From contig CAKZNB010000049.1 in assembly GCA_937129365.1 (NCBI GenBank), positions 1-64,000 on the forward strand: 64,000 nt of DNA, read 5' to 3'. Numbering within the stretch: the stretch's first letter is position 1; the number at the start of each line of letters is the position of its first letter. Origin of the DNA: an uncultured Flavobacteriales bacterium. Its GTDB lineage: Bacteria; Bacteroidota; Bacteroidia; Flavobacteriales_D; CAJJDF01. This document shows positions 34,850 to 43,697 of this stretch, piece after piece. The notes beneath the pieces are model-generated. The model was not told the origin of the DNA and searched no databases. It worked only from the letters and a program-made list of their open reading frames with translations. A program made the translations under genes and the position numbers.

Positions 34850-37294
34850 TCATCTAAGAGAAGCCCCAAGCTTCGCTTCCAACTCCCCTTGAATCTTAGT
34901 CATAATCTTCTCAATCTGCTTATCTACAAGTGTTTTGTTTTCATCCTGAAACAAGAAACTAACCGCATATGATTTTTTGTCCTCGTCTAAGTTTTTTCCT
35001 TCATAAATATCAAACAAACCAATTTCTTTCAATATTTTTCTATCCACTCTTGAGGCAATTTCTTCTATTTCTTCAAACTTTACTTTCTTGTCAATTAGTA
35101 AAGACAAATCTCTACGCGAAGAAGGAAATTTAGCCATTTCCTTATACTTGGTTTTGTTCATCATCATTAATTGCAACACACTGTCCCAATTAATTTCTGC
35201 ATAATACACAGGTTGTTTAATTCCAAAATGAGCCAATATTTTTTTACTTACTCTTCCAAAATCTGCTACAGGCTTTTTGTTGATAGAAATAGCCAAACCT
35301 TCTGCAAGCAACTCATTTTTAGTTGCGTTAGTTTGAGAATTTTTCATAATTCCCAATCTGTTCAAGGTGTTTAACACTTCTTTTTTGATAGAGAAAAAAT
35401 CTACTTCTTTATTAGCAGTGTTGTCCCAATTTTCAGAATTATCTTTTCCTGTTACAAACAAACTCAAAACTTGGTTTTCTTCATAACCTGATTCGTATTT
35501 AAAATATGTCTTTCCAAACTCGTATAATTTCAAGTCGCTATTCTTACGATTGATGTTGTAAATAATCGCTTCCATTCCATTAAAAATAAGAGACTGTCGC
35601 ATTGCATCTAATTCGCTACTTAATGGATTAAGCATACTAACAGCATAATCAGGATTTATTTTTTTCGATTCAAAATCAGTTAAATAACTCGATTTTGATA
35701 GCGAGTTAGACATGATTTCAGCAAAACCATTATCACTCAACCTATCCGAAACCAAGTTGATTAACACTCGTGAATCATTCTTTTCTCTGTATGTGATTGA
35801 GGTATTTAATTTCTCTGGAACAGGTACGTTGTTGAAACCAAAAATTCTCAAAACCTCTTCCGTAATATCGGCTTCTCTCAATACATCATTTCTGAAAGCT
35901 TGAACTTCTAGAATTAAATCGCTTCCATTTTTAGAAAGTGTTTTAATACCTAAATCATTTAAAATAGAATCAATTGTATCAGTCGGAATTTCAGTTCCTA
36001 TTAATCTGTTGCAATTGTCGTAATTAAACTCTACTTTGTGGTTTTCAATAGGAGTAGGGTAGCTCTCTTGAATTTCTGAAGAAATAGTTCCTCCTGCAAT
36101 ATCTTTAATTAATAAAGCAGCTCTTTTCAAAGCGTAAACTACTGTTTCTGGATCAATTCCTCTTTCAAATCGGAAAGAAGCATCTGTATTTAACCCATGT
36201 CGTTTTGCTGTTTTTCGCACTGAAACAGGATTGAAATAAGCACTTTCCAAAAAGATAGAAGTTGTAGATTCACTCACTCCAGATTCTAATCCGCCAAAAA
36301 CTCCACCAATACACATTGGTTCTTCTGCATTGCAAATCATTAAGTCTTCTGAGTGTAATTCTCTTTCAGCTTCATCAAGTGTGGTGAATTTTTGCTTATC
36401 AGTAGCGGTTTGAACCACCACTTTGTTGCCTTTAATCTTAGCTGCATCAAATGCATGCAAAGGTTGTCCCAATTCATGAAGCACATAATTAGTAGCATCT
36501 ACCAAATTATTGATAGGAGCAAGGCCAATTGATTGCAATCTCTTTTGTAACCATTTTGGCGATTCACTAACTGTTAATCCAGAAAGAGTAACTCCAGCAT
36601 ATCTCGGACAAGCTTCAGGGTTTTTTATTTCAATAGAAATTGGCAAATCGGTATTATCCACTTTCCAATTTCTCACAGATGGAGAGCAACATTCCGCTTC
36701 TTTGGGTAAAATTTCTTTGTGCTTCAAAGCCACCATCAAATCTCTAGCAACTCCATAATGACTCATAGCATCTGCTCGGTTTGGCGTTAGTCCAATTTCA
36801 AAAACAGTATCATTTTTTAAATCAAAGAAATCAGCAGCAGGTGTTCCAATTTTTGCATTGGAATTCAGTTCCATTATTCCGCTCCCATCTTTTCCTATTC
36901 CAATTTCATCTTCCCCGCAAATCATCCCAAAGGATTCTTCTCCTCTTATTTTTGATTTTTTAATCTTAAAAGTTTCACCGTCTTCCGTATTCAGAATTGT
37001 TCCTAAAGTTGCAACCACTACTTTTAATCCTGCTCTCACATTGGGTGCTCCACAAACAATTGAAAGTGTTTCTGAGCCAATATTTACTTTGGTTAATTTC
37101 AAAGTATCGGCACCAGGATGCTTTATGGCTTCAAGTACTTCTCCAATTACTAATCCCTGTAATCCACCTTTAATGGCTTCCACTGTTTCAATTTTTTCTA
37201 CTTCTAATCCAATATCAGTTAATATCTCTGAAGTTTGTTCAGGAGAAATAGTTAGGTTTAGGTAGTTGTTTAACCAGTTGTAAGAAATTTTCAT
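34850..37294 (-). CDS. pheT: Phenylalanyl-tRNA synthetase beta subunit
   Basis: 814 residues. Order: N-terminal domain with EMAP/tRNA-binding fold (SETLSIVCGAPNVRAGLKVV), B3/B4 editing domain, B5 domain (RLIGTEIPTDTID), catalytic-like core and C-terminal ferredoxin-fold anticodon-binding domain (KFPSSRRDLSLLIDKKVKF). It forms an alpha2-beta2 enzyme with PheS, which is not in this window. It starts downstream of the rpsT terminator. The size is normal for bacterial PheT. Confidence 0.96.
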   Translation of the reverse strand: MKISYNWLNNYLNLTISPEQTSEILTDIGLEVEKIETVEAIKGGLQGLVIGEVLEAIKHPGADTLKLTKVNIGSETLSIVCGAPNVRAGLKVVVATLGTILNTEDGETFKIKKSKIRGEESFGMICGEDEIGIGKDGSGIMELNSNAKIGTPAADFFDLKNDTVFEIGLTPNRADAMSHYGVARDLMVALKHKEILPKEAECCSPSVRNWKVDNTDLPISIEIKNPEACPRYAGVTLSGLTVSESPKWLQKRLQSIGLAPINNLVDATNYVLHELGQPLHAFDAAKIKGNKVVVQTATDKQKFTTLDEAERELHSEDLMICNAEEPMCIGGVFGGLESGVSESTTSIFLESAYFNPVSVRKTAKRHGLNTDASFRFERGIDPETVVYALKRAALLIKDIAGGTISSEIQESYPTPIENHKVEFNYDNCNRLIGTEIPTDTIDSILNDLGIKTLSKNGSDLILEVQAFRNDVLREADITEEVLRIFGFNNVPVPEKLNTSITYREKNDSRVLINLVSDRLSDNGFAEIMSNSLSKSSYLTDFESKKINPDYAVSMLNPLSSELDAMRQSLIFNGMEAIIYNINRKNSDLKLYEFGKTYFKYESGYEENQVLSLFVTGKDNSENWDNTANKEVDFFSIKKEVLNTLNRLGIMKNSQTNATKNELLAEGLAISINKKPVADFGRVSKKILAHFGIKQPVYYAEINWDSVLQLMMMNKTKYKEMAKFPSSRRDLSLLIDKKVKFEEIEEIASRVDRKILKEIGLFDIYEGKNLDEDKKSYAVSFLFQDENKTLVDKQIEKIMTKIQGELEAKLGASLR

Positions 37295-37366
37295 TGGGTA
37301 TAAAAGTCTTTATTTATAAAGTGTATAAAGATACAAGAGATTGTATAATTTAGGAGAGTTTGGAGC

Positions 37367-37405
37367 AAAAAAAAACCATCTCGAAGTAAATTCGGGATGG
37401 TTTTT
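37367..37405 (-). terminator. Rho-independent terminator after rpsT
   Basis: On the minus strand a stem AACCATC...GATGGTT with inner CGAA/TTCG pairs is followed by a run of T. It separates rpsT from pheT. Confidence 0.75.
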
Positions 37406-37425
37406 AAAAATTAATTTTATACTAA

Positions 37426-37677
37426 TTATAAATTATTCACTTTAATAGTCAAACTGGATTTCAAGTTAGCTGCTTTGTTTTTGTGAATAATGTTTCTTTT
37501 TACTAGTTTATCTAGAATACTAGTAACGATAGGTAAAAAAGTAGTAGCTTCTTTTTTATCTTCCATTCCTCTCAATTTCTTAATAGCAGTTCTTGCAGAT
37601 TTGTGGTAGTACTTATTTCTAAGTCTTTTCACTTCTGATGATCTGATTCTTTTTTTTGTTGACTTGTGATTAGCCAT
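37426..37677 (-). CDS. rpsT: 30S ribosomal protein S20
   Basis: 83 residues, highly basic, starting MANHKSTKKRIRSSEVKRLRNKYYHKS. This is the S20 family helical bundle that binds 16S rRNA. The tRNA-Glu gene lies 33 bases upstream on the same strand, so they probably share a transcript. The gene ends before a strong terminator. Confidence 0.96.
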   Translation of the reverse strand: MANHKSTKKRIRSSEVKRLRNKYYHKSARTAIKKLRGMEDKKEATTFLPIVTSILDKLVKRNIIHKNKAANLKSSLTIKVNNL

Positions 37678-37710
37678 AATTTGTTTATTTAATTTAGTTT
37701 AAAACTATAG

Positions 37711-37782
37711 TAGCCCGTAGGGGAATCGAACCCCTCTTACAGGAATGAAAATCCTGGGTCCTAGCCGATAGACGAACGGGCC
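37711..37782 (-). tRNA. tRNA-Glu (TTC)
   Basis: The minus strand folds into a 72-base cloverleaf. The anticodon arm is CAGGA-TTTTCAT-TCCTG, giving anticodon TTC. The T arm AGGGGTTCGATTCCCCT and a seven-base-pair acceptor stem (one G-U) are present. The 3' CCA is not encoded. A TAAATTTG -7 element lies about 30 bases upstream. Confidence 0.95.
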
Positions 37783-37813
37783 AAAATGTCTCCCAATTGT
37801 TGTTTTGGGATTG

Positions 37814-37842
37814 CAAATTTAGAACTTTTTTTTAATTACAAA
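37814..37842 (-). promoter_or_regulatory. Promoter of tRNA-Glu and rpsT
   Basis: Minus-strand TTTG (37842-37839) and TAAATTTG (37821-37814) are 17 bases apart, near the TTTG-N19-TAnnTTTG consensus. It would give a 5' leader of about 25 bases before the tRNA. Confidence 0.55.
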
Positions 37843-37860
37843 AAAATATTTTGCTTTTTT

Positions 37861-38547
37861 TTACTTTACTTCATTATTACCCGAAAACTGAAATCCCATT
37901 CTTTTTCCTGTTTTTAACTGAATTGAATCGCCAGTAGTTTTTACTTCAAACACAGAAACTTCGCTAACATGCTCGTATAAAGGAGCGTAAAGGTCAAAGT
38001 CTAAGATGTGAATCATTAAGTTTTCGATAATATCCTCCATATACTCTGGGTTGAAAATTAATTTTTCAAATTCAGTGTACAAAAATCCCATTGTTCTTTT
38101 TCCTTCTGCAATAAAATGATTTTCTGAATTCACAAAGACTCTTCCTACTAAATATCCAGAATCATTAACTCTATTATATTTAAATGAGTCTGCAAGAAAA
38201 TTATATACGTTAATAATACCTGTATAACCCCTAGATTCATCCTCTTGCAAATAGGGTGTTTTCCAAATTGAATGGTTTTCATCAAATCTAAATACATTAG
38301 AATGAAGATTAAATACCAAAATATCTCCTGCTAAAATGATATGAAATTCGTATTCGCTTTTTTCATTATAATCAATGATAATTCTGTCTTCCTTAGTTTG
38401 TACTTTTTCTTTGATTTTTTCTACCAATTCAAAAGCAACTTTTTTCATTTCTTGAAACTGATTAACAGTATTATTAAAAATATCTTGTTTCAAAGCTGAC
38501 TTTGTGCAAAGTGTATTTGCAATTTGTTCTAATTCTTTGTTTGACAT
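37861..38547 (-). CDS. Conserved hypothetical protein
   Basis: 228 residues, soluble, no signal peptide. The middle contains EYEFHIILAGDILVFNLHSN and DESRGYTGIINVYNFLADSF. No domain is recognised. It follows proS by 9 bases on the same strand, so the two are probably co-transcribed. Confidence 0.6.
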   Translation of the reverse strand: MSNKELEQIANTLCTKSALKQDIFNNTVNQFQEMKKVAFELVEKIKEKVQTKEDRIIIDYNEKSEYEFHIILAGDILVFNLHSNVFRFDENHSIWKTPYLQEDESRGYTGIINVYNFLADSFKYNRVNDSGYLVGRVFVNSENHFIAEGKRTMGFLYTEFEKLIFNPEYMEDIIENLMIHILDFDLYAPLYEHVSEVSVFEVKTTGDSIQLKTGKRMGFQFSGNNEVK

Positions 38548-38556
38548 AGGTTTTGT

Positions 38557-40035
38557 TTAGTATGCTTTCGCAAATATTACTCTCTCTGACGAGGGATTTC
38601 CTGAAACTATACAAGTTCCTTCTTCTTTTTTATTGTCGAGTAAGATACAACGAATTGTAGCTTTTGTTTCGTCTTTAATTCTCTTTTCTGTTTCCTCAGT
38701 ACCATCCCAGTGAGCTGAAATAAACCCTCCTTTTTCTTCTAGCACTGATTTAAACTCATCGTATGAATTTACTTCAGTAATGTGTTCATCTCTGTAATTA
38801 AGAGCTTTAGTGTAAATAGTTTCTTGTATTTCATCCAATAAAGAAGAAACATGTTTTGCTAATCCTTCTTGCGGCACAGAAGATTTTTCTTGAATATCCC
38901 TTCTGGCTAATTCTACTACATTATTTTCAACATCTCTTGGGCCAATTGCAATTCTCAACGGAACTCCTTTCATTTCATATTCAGCAAATTTCCAACCTGG
39001 TTTTCTGTTATCGTCATCATCCAATTTTACAGTAACACCTTCAGCTTTTAATTCTTGCTCTATTCTTTTTGCAACTTCCATTACTTTAGCAAGTCCTTCA
39101 TCATCTCTATAAATAGGAACGATAACAACATGTATTGGAGCTAATTTTGGAGGTAATACTAATCCAGCATCATCTGAGTGAGCCATGATTAAAGCTCCCA
39201 TCAATCTGGTTGAAACCCCCCAAGAGGTACCCCAAACTAAATCTTGTTTACCTTCTTTGTTTACAAATTTTACATCAAAAGCTTCCGCAAAGTTTTGTCC
39301 CAAAAAGTGCGAAGTTCCAGCTTGCAAAGCTTTTCCATCTTGCATTAATGCTTCAATACACAGAGTATCTTCGGCACCTGCAAATCGTTCGCTATCTGTT
39401 TTTCTACCCCTTAATACTGGGACAGCTAAATGTTCTTCCGCAAATTTAGCGTATACATGAAGCATTTTTTCAGTTTCTTCTATTGCTTCTTGTTTGGTGG
39501 CATGAGCTGTGTGCCCTTCTTGCCACAAAAACTCTGCAGTTCTAAGGAATAATCGAGTTCTCATTTCCCACCTAACTACATTTGCCCATTGATTTATCAA
39601 AATAGGTAAATCTCTATAAGATTGAATCCATTTTTTGTAAGTACTCCAAATAATCGCTTCTGAAGTAGGTCTTACGATTAGTTCTTCCTCAAGTTTGGCA
39701 TTTGGGTCAACCATTAATTTACCAGGTTTATCGGGATCATTTTTTAATCTATAATGAGTTACAATGGCTGCTTCTTTGGCAAAGCCTTCTGCATTTTTTT
39801 CTTCTGCTTCAAACATGTGTTTAGGAACAAAAATCGGAAAATAAGCATTTTGATGCCCCGTTTCTTTAAACATTCTATCCAACTCATCTTTCATTTTTTC
39901 CCAAATAGCATACCCATAAGGTTTAATAACCATGCATCCTCTTACACCTGAATTCTCGGCTAAATCAGCCTTTACGACTAATTCGTTATACCATTCAGAA
40001 TAATTTTGTTCTCTAGTAGTTAATTTTTTACCCAT
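38557..40035 (-). CDS. proS: Prolyl-tRNA synthetase (archaeal/eukaryotic-like type)
   Basis: 492 residues. Class II core with motif 2 region [21 protein letters not shown], then the anticodon-binding domain and C-terminal extension ending RVIFAKAY. The lack of the YbaK-like insertion between motifs 2 and 3 places it with the shorter archaeal/eukaryotic type used by many Bacteroidota. It charges tRNA-Pro. The upstream gap holds a perfect TAAATTTG -7 element and the divergent low-complexity gene. Confidence 0.95.
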   Translation of the reverse strand: MGKKLTTREQNYSEWYNELVVKADLAENSGVRGCMVIKPYGYAIWEKMKDELDRMFKETGHQNAYFPIFVPKHMFEAEEKNAEGFAKEAAIVTHYRLKNDPDKPGKLMVDPNAKLEEELIVRPTSEAIIWSTYKKWIQSYRDLPILINQWANVVRWEMRTRLFLRTAEFLWQEGHTAHATKQEAIEETEKMLHVYAKFAEEHLAVPVLRGRKTDSERFAGAEDTLCIEALMQDGKALQAGTSHFLGQNFAEAFDVKFVNKEGKQDLVWGTSWGVSTRLMGALIMAHSDDAGLVLPPKLAPIHVVIVPIYRDDEGLAKVMEVAKRIEQELKAEGVTVKLDDDDNRKPGWKFAEYEMKGVPLRIAIGPRDVENNVVELARRDIQEKSSVPQEGLAKHVSSLLDEIQETIYTKALNYRDEHITEVNSYDEFKSVLEEKGGFISAHWDGTEETEKRIKDETKATIRCILLDNKKEEGTCIVSGNPSSERVIFAKAY

Positions 40036-40085
40036 AATAAATAGTGTGGCACAGTATTTGTTATTTTTACGTTAATTAGTGCCTC

Positions 40086-40093
40086 CAAATTTA
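40086..40093 (-). promoter_or_regulatory. -7 promoter element of proS
   Basis: Minus-strand TAAATTTG is a perfect TAnnTTTG match, about 50 bases before the ATG. Confidence 0.45.
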
Positions 40094-40158
40094 GATAAAT
40101 TATTGTAAATTAGTGGAGGATTACTAAGAAAGGTAAATTAATTAAAACAACAACAATT

Positions 40159-41670
40159 ATGAAATTCAAGCAACTTTTACTTTCCGCCCTAGCAATGTAT
40201 AGCTTTGTTTCTTTCTCACAAGATGGATTCGAAGATTTTGATGATATCTATTCAGAAAATACAAGACAGCCTGTGGCGACTAGTTCAAGCACATCATCCT
40301 CTACTGAGTACGCTCCAGGAGAAGATCCTGCAACTTGGATAGAACAAGATGAATATTATGACCCTTCATACAACCAATCAACTTACGATACGAATGGAGG
40401 TAATACTTACATTACAAATAATTACTATGGAGGTAATTACCAATATTCAAATAGATTTAATCGATTTAACAATGTAAATAACGGTTGGAATGATCCTTAT
40501 TGGAACAACGGATGGAACACATGGGCTGCTCCAGGATGGAATATCGGATGGAGTTCATGGAATGGATGGGGAGTAGGATATAATTGGGGTAATCCTTATG
40601 GTTGGAATAGATTTAATCGATGGAATACTTGGAATAATCCTCATTATGCATGGGGTGGTGGTTGGAATAATGGATGGTGTCCTGGTGGTTGGAATGCTGG
40701 TTTTGGATACGGATATGGTTGGAACAACGGCTGGAATAATGGTTGGAACAATGGATTTGCTTACAATCAAGGATTTAGAGACGGAGTATGGGCATCTAAT
40801 GGTGCTGGATTTGATAATGGAAGAAATGGAAGAGGTACATATTATGGAGCTAGAGGAAGTAGAGGTACTAATTCAAGAGTTTCTTCGACATATGGAGATA
40901 GAAGAACTGCACCAAGAAATGCAAACTCTTCTCAAATGGCACAAACAGGTAACACTAGATATACTGGAACTCAAACAAATGGATATTCCTTAAGAACAAA
41001 TAGACCCTCACCAACTGGTGCTAGAACTAGCGGAGGTAGAGATGGTTCTACAGTGAGAGGTAATACAGGAACTGTAAGCCCGGTAGCAGGAAGTAGAAGG
41101 AATTCACCAACTGCAAGACCAAATACACCTGCTCCAAGAGCTGGTGGAGAGAGAACATCTGGTACACCAAGAACAAGTACTACAACACCAAGAACAACTC
41201 AAACTAGACCTAGTGTGTCTCCAAGGACAGCACCTACAAGGACTAATACTCCTTCTAGAACCAGACCAACTGCACCTTCAAGAACTGCACCTGCAGCTCC
41301 AAGAAGAGTAGCTGTAGGAACTACTAGAGGAAGAACTGTTGGTACTTCGCCAAGAAGAACACCAAGAGCTGTAACACCATCTAGAACAAGGACTAATCCT
41401 TCGCCTACTAGGACAAGAACTATACCGAGAGTAGCACCATCTAGAACTACTCCTTCGAGAACAAGAACTTCTCCTAGAGTATCTCCAAGAGCTACACCAA
41501 GAAGTACGCCTTCAAGATCAAGAACTACTCCAAGAAGTACACCTTCTAGGTCGAGAGCTACACCAAGTAGAGGTAGTTCACCATCAAGAGGTAGTAGCGG
41601 TGCTTCAAGAGGTTCTTCAAGTAGAGGTTCTACTGGAGGTTCAAGAAGCGGAGGAGGACGTAGAAGATAA
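40159..41670 (+). CDS. Secreted low-complexity protein (Trp/Asn/Gly-rich centre, Arg/Thr/Pro/Ser-rich tail)
   Basis: 503 residues with a signal peptide ending in SFVSFSQ. After an acidic stretch, residues about 75-230 are rich in W, N and G (NNGWNNGWNNG repeats). The last 270 residues consist of short R-T-P-S runs ending SGGGRRR. The tail is strongly basic, and the whole region looks disordered. The antisense and alternate-frame ORFs (40598-40993, 41199-41681) are shadows. It lies between proS and the FadL-like gene. It may bind polyanions or the cell surface; the function is unknown. Confidence 0.6.
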   Translation: MKFKQLLLSALAMYSFVSFSQDGFEDFDDIYSENTRQPVATSSSTSSSTEYAPGEDPATWIEQDEYYDPSYNQSTYDTNGGNTYITNNYYGGNYQYSNRFNRFNNVNNGWNDPYWNNGWNTWAAPGWNIGWSSWNGWGVGYNWGNPYGWNRFNRWNTWNNPHYAWGGGWNNGWCPGGWNAGFGYGYGWNNGWNNGWNNGFAYNQGFRDGVWASNGAGFDNGRNGRGTYYGARGSRGTNSRVSSTYGDRRTAPRNANSSQMAQTGNTRYTGTQTNGYSLRTNRPSPTGARTSGGRDGSTVRGNTGTVSPVAGSRRNSPTARPNTPAPRAGGERTSGTPRTSTTTPRTTQTRPSVSPRTAPTRTNTPSRTRPTAPSRTAPAAPRRVAVGTTRGRTVGTSPRRTPRAVTPSRTRTNPSPTRTRTIPRVAPSRTTPSRTRTSPRVSPRATPRSTPSRSRTTPRSTPSRSRATPSRGSSPSRGSSGASRGSSSRGSTGGSRSGGGRRR

Positions 41671-41705
41671 TTTTTCACCAAGTTTACACCATTAATTTTA
41701 ATAAA

Positions 41706-43178
41706 ATGAAAAGAATAACAACACTCTTTTTGGGGATTACTATGGCTTCAAGTGCCATAGCTCAAAATGAAACAGATGCCCTGAGATATAGTTACTTAAA
41801 CTATAACGGAACTGCAAGATTTGCTGGTTTAGGAGGTGCTATGGGAGCACTTGGTGCTGATATGTCTGCTATCGGATTAAATCCTGCAGGTATGGGAAGA
41901 TACAGTCGCTCTGATTTTAGTTTTACTAGTAATTTGACTTTCGCAAATACTCGAACAGTATATAATGATAATGCTGCAAGTGCAAATAAAGCAAACTTTA
42001 ATATATCTAATATTGGTGCTGTATTTGTAAAACCAATAGCTTTTGACAAGGCAACTATGTGGAGATATTTTCAATTTGGAATCACTTCCTCAAGAACTAA
42101 TGATTTTCATGGAGTAACTTTAACTGAGGGTAACCACGATAATTCAATGCTAACATCTTATACTAATTATCTTAACTCAAACAATATCCCATTGTCTGGT
42201 TTATCAGATTTTTATGAAGGTCAAGCGTATGATGCTTATTTATTAAATTACGATACGATTTATGGAGTATATAGTTCATGGCATGATACTGCTAATGCAA
42301 ATGTTGACCAGACTAATAGATTAACTACAAGAGGTGCTCAATACCAAACTGATATATCTTTCAGTGGAAATTATGATGGTAAATTATATATAGGAGGTAG
42401 TTTAGGTTTTCCTCGTATTAGGTATAATTCAAATAGAGTTTATTCAGAAAAATTTAATGGGGATACTCTATATGATTTAGAGGAATACACTTTTGAAGAA
42501 AATATAAATACTACTGGTAACGGGTTTAATATTAAGCTGGGTGCAATTTATTTGCCTGTTAAATCAATAAGATTAGGTTTAGCTGTTCATACCCCAACTT
42601 GGTATTCTATGAATGATCAATATAATACAAATTTTGTTTCAAACTTTACGGACAACAATTTTGACACAAGAGCAGAATCACCTGAAGGTTCTTACGATTA
42701 CAGATTAAAAACACCAGGAAGAGTGATAGCAAGTGCAGCTTTTTTGTATAAAAAAAGAGGGTTTATTTCTCTTGAATATGAGTATGTTGATTATGCTAAT
42801 TCTACACTTAATAGTGCAGCTGGTTCTGGAGAATCAGGTGTATTTACTTCACAAAATGCAACTATAAGTGATATTTATAAGGGTGCAAGTATACTCAAAG
42901 CTGGTGCAGAATTTAGAGTTTCTAATCATTGGACTTTAAGAGGAGGATATTCTTTTTTTGGTTCTCCAATTAAAGATGAAGTAAGTGTAATTGATAACTC
43001 TAGAACTAATATTTCTGGAGGGTTGGGGTATAGAAATGCTAATTTCTCACTTGATATGACGTACATGCGTTCTAGTTGGAAAGAAGAAAATTACTTATAT
43101 GATCCTGCATTGGTGAACGCTATTTCGGTAGATAAAACTATTAATAACTTTATGGTTACTGCAGGATTTAGATTTTAG
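41706..43178 (+). CDS. FadL/OmpP1-type outer-membrane porin
   Basis: 490 residues. A signal peptide (ITTLFLGITMASSAIAQ) is followed by LRYSYLNYNGTARFAGLGGAMGALGADMSAIGLNPAGMGRY, the N-terminal segment typical of OmpP1/FadL proteins. The remainder is strand-rich and ends VTAGFRF. It likely imports hydrophobic compounds across the outer membrane. It starts 36 bases after the low-complexity gene, and a bidirectional terminator follows. Confidence 0.78.
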   Translation: MKRITTLFLGITMASSAIAQNETDALRYSYLNYNGTARFAGLGGAMGALGADMSAIGLNPAGMGRYSRSDFSFTSNLTFANTRTVYNDNAASANKANFNISNIGAVFVKPIAFDKATMWRYFQFGITSSRTNDFHGVTLTEGNHDNSMLTSYTNYLNSNNIPLSGLSDFYEGQAYDAYLLNYDTIYGVYSSWHDTANANVDQTNRLTTRGAQYQTDISFSGNYDGKLYIGGSLGFPRIRYNSNRVYSEKFNGDTLYDLEEYTFEENINTTGNGFNIKLGAIYLPVKSIRLGLAVHTPTWYSMNDQYNTNFVSNFTDNNFDTRAESPEGSYDYRLKTPGRVIASAAFLYKKRGFISLEYEYVDYANSTLNSAAGSGESGVFTSQNATISDIYKGASILKAGAEFRVSNHWTLRGGYSFFGSPIKDEVSVIDNSRTNISGGLGYRNANFSLDMTYMRSSWKEENYLYDPALVNAISVDKTINNFMVTAGFRF

Positions 43179-43198
43179 AATAGAATATTTTAAACAAA

Positions 43199-43229
43199 AA
43201 AAGCAGCTGAATTTTCAGCTGCTTTTTTT
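43199..43229. terminator. Bidirectional terminator
   Basis: A nine-base-pair stem AGCAGCTGA / TCAGCTGCT with a four-base loop is flanked by A and T runs. It sits between the converging FadL-like and lipoprotein genes. Confidence 0.85.
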
Positions 43230-43246
43230 ATGAAATAATTTAATTT

Positions 43247-43678
43247 TTAGTCTAATCCTTTGTATTTAGTTGAGGCTTGAGTTCCGTTTGATTGATCTTT
43301 TTTAAGCCATAACTCATCATTTTTTAGTCTAGTAATAGTCCACTTTTCAGGAAGAGTAGCACCTTTTTCAGTCAAAATTAATCTTGTTTTGTCCGAGCTA
43401 AATTCCCATGTTCCTTCAGTTTCTTGAACTGGACCAAGTTTTGTTTCTCCTCCAGTTTTATAATTTCCTTCTTTATCTAATGTAATTGTAGCTCCTTCAG
43501 AAAATTCAGTAATATCGCTATCTCCATCTTTGGCTTCAGTAACTTCCCAAGTATTAACCATTCTTGCTTTTTTAGTTCTTAATGATAATTTTGGTCCATC
43601 TTCATATTTATTACATGAAGTTCCGAAGATTAATAATGATGCAAATAATACAGTTGCTAGTTTTAGTGTTTTAGTCAT
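43247..43678 (-). CDS. Small lipocalin-like lipoprotein
   Basis: 143 residues with a lipobox in FGTSC (C near 22). The rest (LSLRTKKARMVNTWEVTE; EGTWEFSSDKTRLILTEKG) resembles the DUF4923/lipocalin-like secreted proteins of Bacteroidota. It lies 19 bases after the PPIase gene on the same strand. Function unknown. Confidence 0.6.
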   Translation of the reverse strand: MTKTLKLATVLFASLLIFGTSCNKYEDGPKLSLRTKKARMVNTWEVTEAKDGDSDITEFSEGATITLDKEGNYKTGGETKLGPVQETEGTWEFSSDKTRLILTEKGATLPEKWTITRLKNDELWLKKDQSNGTQASTKYKGLD

Positions 43679-43697
43679 TTTGTTTTGGTTTTTTATT

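Noticed and set aside
36858-37265. 135-residue ORF opposite pheT
   Set aside because: It overlaps a well-supported housekeeping gene and has no family features.
40555-40785. Tandem NNGWNNGW codons as a possible CRISPR or DNA repeat array
   Set aside because: They are short in-frame coding repeats without constant repeats and unique spacers.
40598-40993. 131-residue ORF in another frame of the low-complexity gene
   Set aside because: It arises from the biased codons of the real gene and has no domain.
41199-41681. 160-residue antisense ORF rich in Leu, Val and Gly
   Set aside because: It mirrors the Arg/Thr/Pro/Ser-rich tail on the other strand and is a shadow.
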